The translations under genes were made by a program, and so were the position numbers. This document shows, piece after piece, positions 5,123 to 6,413 of a DNA stretch of 6,413 nt (its first letter is position 1; every line of letters begins with the position of its first letter). Origin of the DNA: Bacteriovoracaceae bacterium (GTDB lineage: Bacteria > Bdellovibrionota > UBA1018); assembly GCA_947475645.1 (NCBI GenBank), contig CANJNU010000062.1:1-6413 (forward strand), given 5' to 3'. Under the pieces are notes generated by a model. It ran no database searches and was not told the DNA's origin. It saw only the letters and a list, made by a program, of their open reading frames with translations.

Positions 5123-6413
5123 TTAGAGCTTTTCAGTTTTAACTGAATTTTTTCTCAAATCATCCCAGTTTTCGACAGGAAAATGTCGCTTTTCATAGTT
5201 GCAGTCGCGCCACTTCGCCCAAACTGACTTATTTCCGTCGGTTCCTTGCTCAAGATTCAAAACGCGCTCATCACCGATCGGCCCTGAAAGCATCGAATAC
5301 ATGCGAATAGGATTCGACATCTCGACAATTAAACGTTGCGAAGCTCCGTCGGTCATCTCGTAATGATCTTTTTTCCACGTCATTGTGCCTGGGTTAACTG
5401 TATTTTTATCGCCCCCCACTGAAAGTCCTTTTTCAACCCGAAACACGTCGTCGCCCAACCAATGAGGAAAATGGATCGTATGAAACTTACCCCATTTTAC
5501 GCCGTCCGGAATTTGCTTAAGTGCTGTATCAAACGCCTGCTGAACCTCTGCGTACAGTTGCCCCGCCTTGAGTTTCCTCCAAAGTCCCTCTTCTCGAAGC
5601 CCCGTCTTTTCTAAAACCAAATCTACCCCGCGCCGGTAAATCGGACACGCCTCGCACTCGCCGTCGGTCATAAACTCTGTTTTTTCCCAGATAGAGAATA
5701 GCTTTTCCACGCGGTCTTGCTGTGGCGGCTTTACTTTCCAAACCCGGCGAATCAGGGGCCAAAGAGTAGGTGCATCCATCGCTTTCCAATCACACTGCGC
5801 GGTACGAATCAAATCCCAGTCCCACTTTTTGTGACTGCCAAAGTACTCGTCGATTCGCGCACCCCGAAAACTCTCAGCATACGCGCGTCCCCCATAAAAC
5901 TCAGAATCCTCGGGCCAGTGCCGATGATTGGCAGTTTGTACCCATCCTCTTGCGGGATTCATGGTGTGCGGCATTTCGTCAGCCGAAAGCCTTCGACTCC
6001 ATGCAGGCAAGGCCTTCCACTCGGCAACCGTTTGCTCGGGCACTCCCCATGCCGACTCCGACGTTCGCGCCGGCACACGCCCTGATGCCCGGTAACCTAC
6101 CGAGCCGTGTTGATCGGCAAAAACAAAGTTCCAAGACGGTACCTTCACTTCATCCACTGCCCGATCCATCGCATTCGCATTCTTTGCAGTCATCAATGCT
6201 AGGCCGGCCTCCCAATGCTCTGGCATAGTCTCGTACCCCGTCCATCGAAGTACATTCACGCGGCCCTTTTTTTCCATCACCGGAAGAATCGGAAAGCCCT
6301 CTTCGGTTCGTTCAAACGATTTAAACACGAATGGAACTTTCAGACCCCGCGCTAATCGCACCCAGATCGTGGGGCGCTCTGAATAAATTCCCTTCAGTTC
6401 GTTTCGTGGAAGC
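5123..6413 (-). CDS. Penicillin acylase family protein (N-terminal Ntn hydrolase), C-terminal part
   Basis: The frame is open to the right edge, so the N-terminus is missing. About 430 residues are present, ending at TAA 5125-5123. The usual family length is about 700-850 residues, made as a precursor, exported, and self-cleaved before a catalytic Ser that opens the beta chain. The visible part is the rest of the beta chain: SWNFVFADQHGSVGYRASGRVPAR, then AEWKALPAW, then NPARGWVQTANHRHWPED, and later WLGDDVFRVEKGLSVGGDKNTVNPG and DGASQRLIVEMSNP, which match the ADxxGnIgY, ANNR, GG-TVN and G-S-R-ivd patterns of the family. Such enzymes hydrolyse amide bonds of beta-lactam side chains, acyl-homoserine lactones or other N-acyl compounds, usually in the periplasm. 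The nucleophile and signal peptide would be outside the window, so activity cannot be judged. The ANNR motif reads ANHR here. The downstream cyclase gene begins within 6-33 nt and probably shares its transcript. Confidence 0.93.
   Translation of the reverse strand, partial: LPRNELKGIYSERPTIWVRLARGLKVPFVFKSFERTEEGFPILPVMEKKGRVNVLRWTGYETMPEHWEAGLALMTAKNANAMDRAVDEVKVPSWNFVFADQHGSVGYRASGRVPARTSESAWGVPEQTVAEWKALPAWSRRLSADEMPHTMNPARGWVQTANHRHWPEDSEFYGGRAYAESFRGARIDEYFGSHKKWDWDLIRTAQCDWKAMDAPTLWPLIRRVWKVKPPQQDRVEKLFSIWEKTEFMTDGECEACPIYRRGVDLVLEKTGLREEGLWRKLKAGQLYAEVQQAFDTALKQIPDGVKWGKFHTIHFPHWLGDDVFRVEKGLSVGGDKNTVNPGTMTWKKDHYEMTDGASQRLIVEMSNPIRMYSMLSGPIGDERVLNLEQGTDGNKSVWAKWRDCNYEKRHFPVENWDDLRKNSVKTEKL

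Noticed and set aside
5717..6228. Two overlapping plus-strand open frames of 122 and 152 codons
   Set aside because: They are antisense to the well-supported penicillin-acylase coding region and their Pro/Arg/Ser-rich translations are typical of shadow frames.
1..6413. tRNA, rRNA, CRISPR, insertion sequence, toxin-antitoxin or phage-defence system
   Set aside because: I found no tandem repeats, transposase or integrase motifs, tRNA-like folds or defence-protein motifs; nearly all of the window is explained by six ordinary protein genes.

Overview
The window holds six protein-coding genes, two of them cut by the window edges. It has about 50% GC, little non-coding DNA, and no RNA genes, CRISPR arrays or mobile elements that I can see. 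The mix suggests a Gram-negative proteobacterium-like organism: exported proteins with Sec signal peptides, a secreted START-domain protein of the type I associate with delta-proteobacterial and Bdellovibrio-like genomes, a penicillin-acylase-family Ntn hydrolase and a PAS-GGDEF diguanylate cyclase. The Bdellovibrionota placement is an inference from protein style only and is not proven.

Left part, plus strand (1-1614): the C-terminal end of a group A FAD-dependent monooxygenase (GDAAH motif) is followed after 8 bp by a complete 399-residue PLP-dependent fold-type I aminotransferase. The spacing, with an SD-like sequence overlapping the upstream stop codon, indicates one operon. After a 59-bp gap with a weak promoter-like sequence comes a 175-residue cytoplasmic SRPBCC/START-like protein (1674-2201).

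Centre (2155-4070): a signal-peptide-bearing START-domain protein on the minus strand runs into the SRPBCC gene, so two proteins of the same general lipid/hydrophobic-ligand-binding superfamily have tail-to-tail genes overlapping by 47 bp. A 143-bp divergent intergenic region separates the START gene from a plus-strand gene for an exported, cysteine-rich, TPR-like helical protein. That region contains an imperfect palindrome and two mutually exclusive hairpins just before the TPR gene, which lacks a good ribosome binding site.

Right part, minus strand (4067-6413): the C-terminal half of a penicillin-acylase-family protein is followed closely by a soluble PAS-GGDEF diguanylate cyclase with intact active site (GGEEF) and inhibitory site (RAVD). 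The cyclase and the TPR gene end inside the same CTAG palindrome.

Most of the window is ordinary chromosomal gene content and I find no convincing new multi-gene system. The points most worth checking are the competing leader hairpins, the overlapping convergent START-like pair, the monooxygenase-aminotransferase cassette that continues off the left edge, and the Asn-His replacement in the acylase motif.
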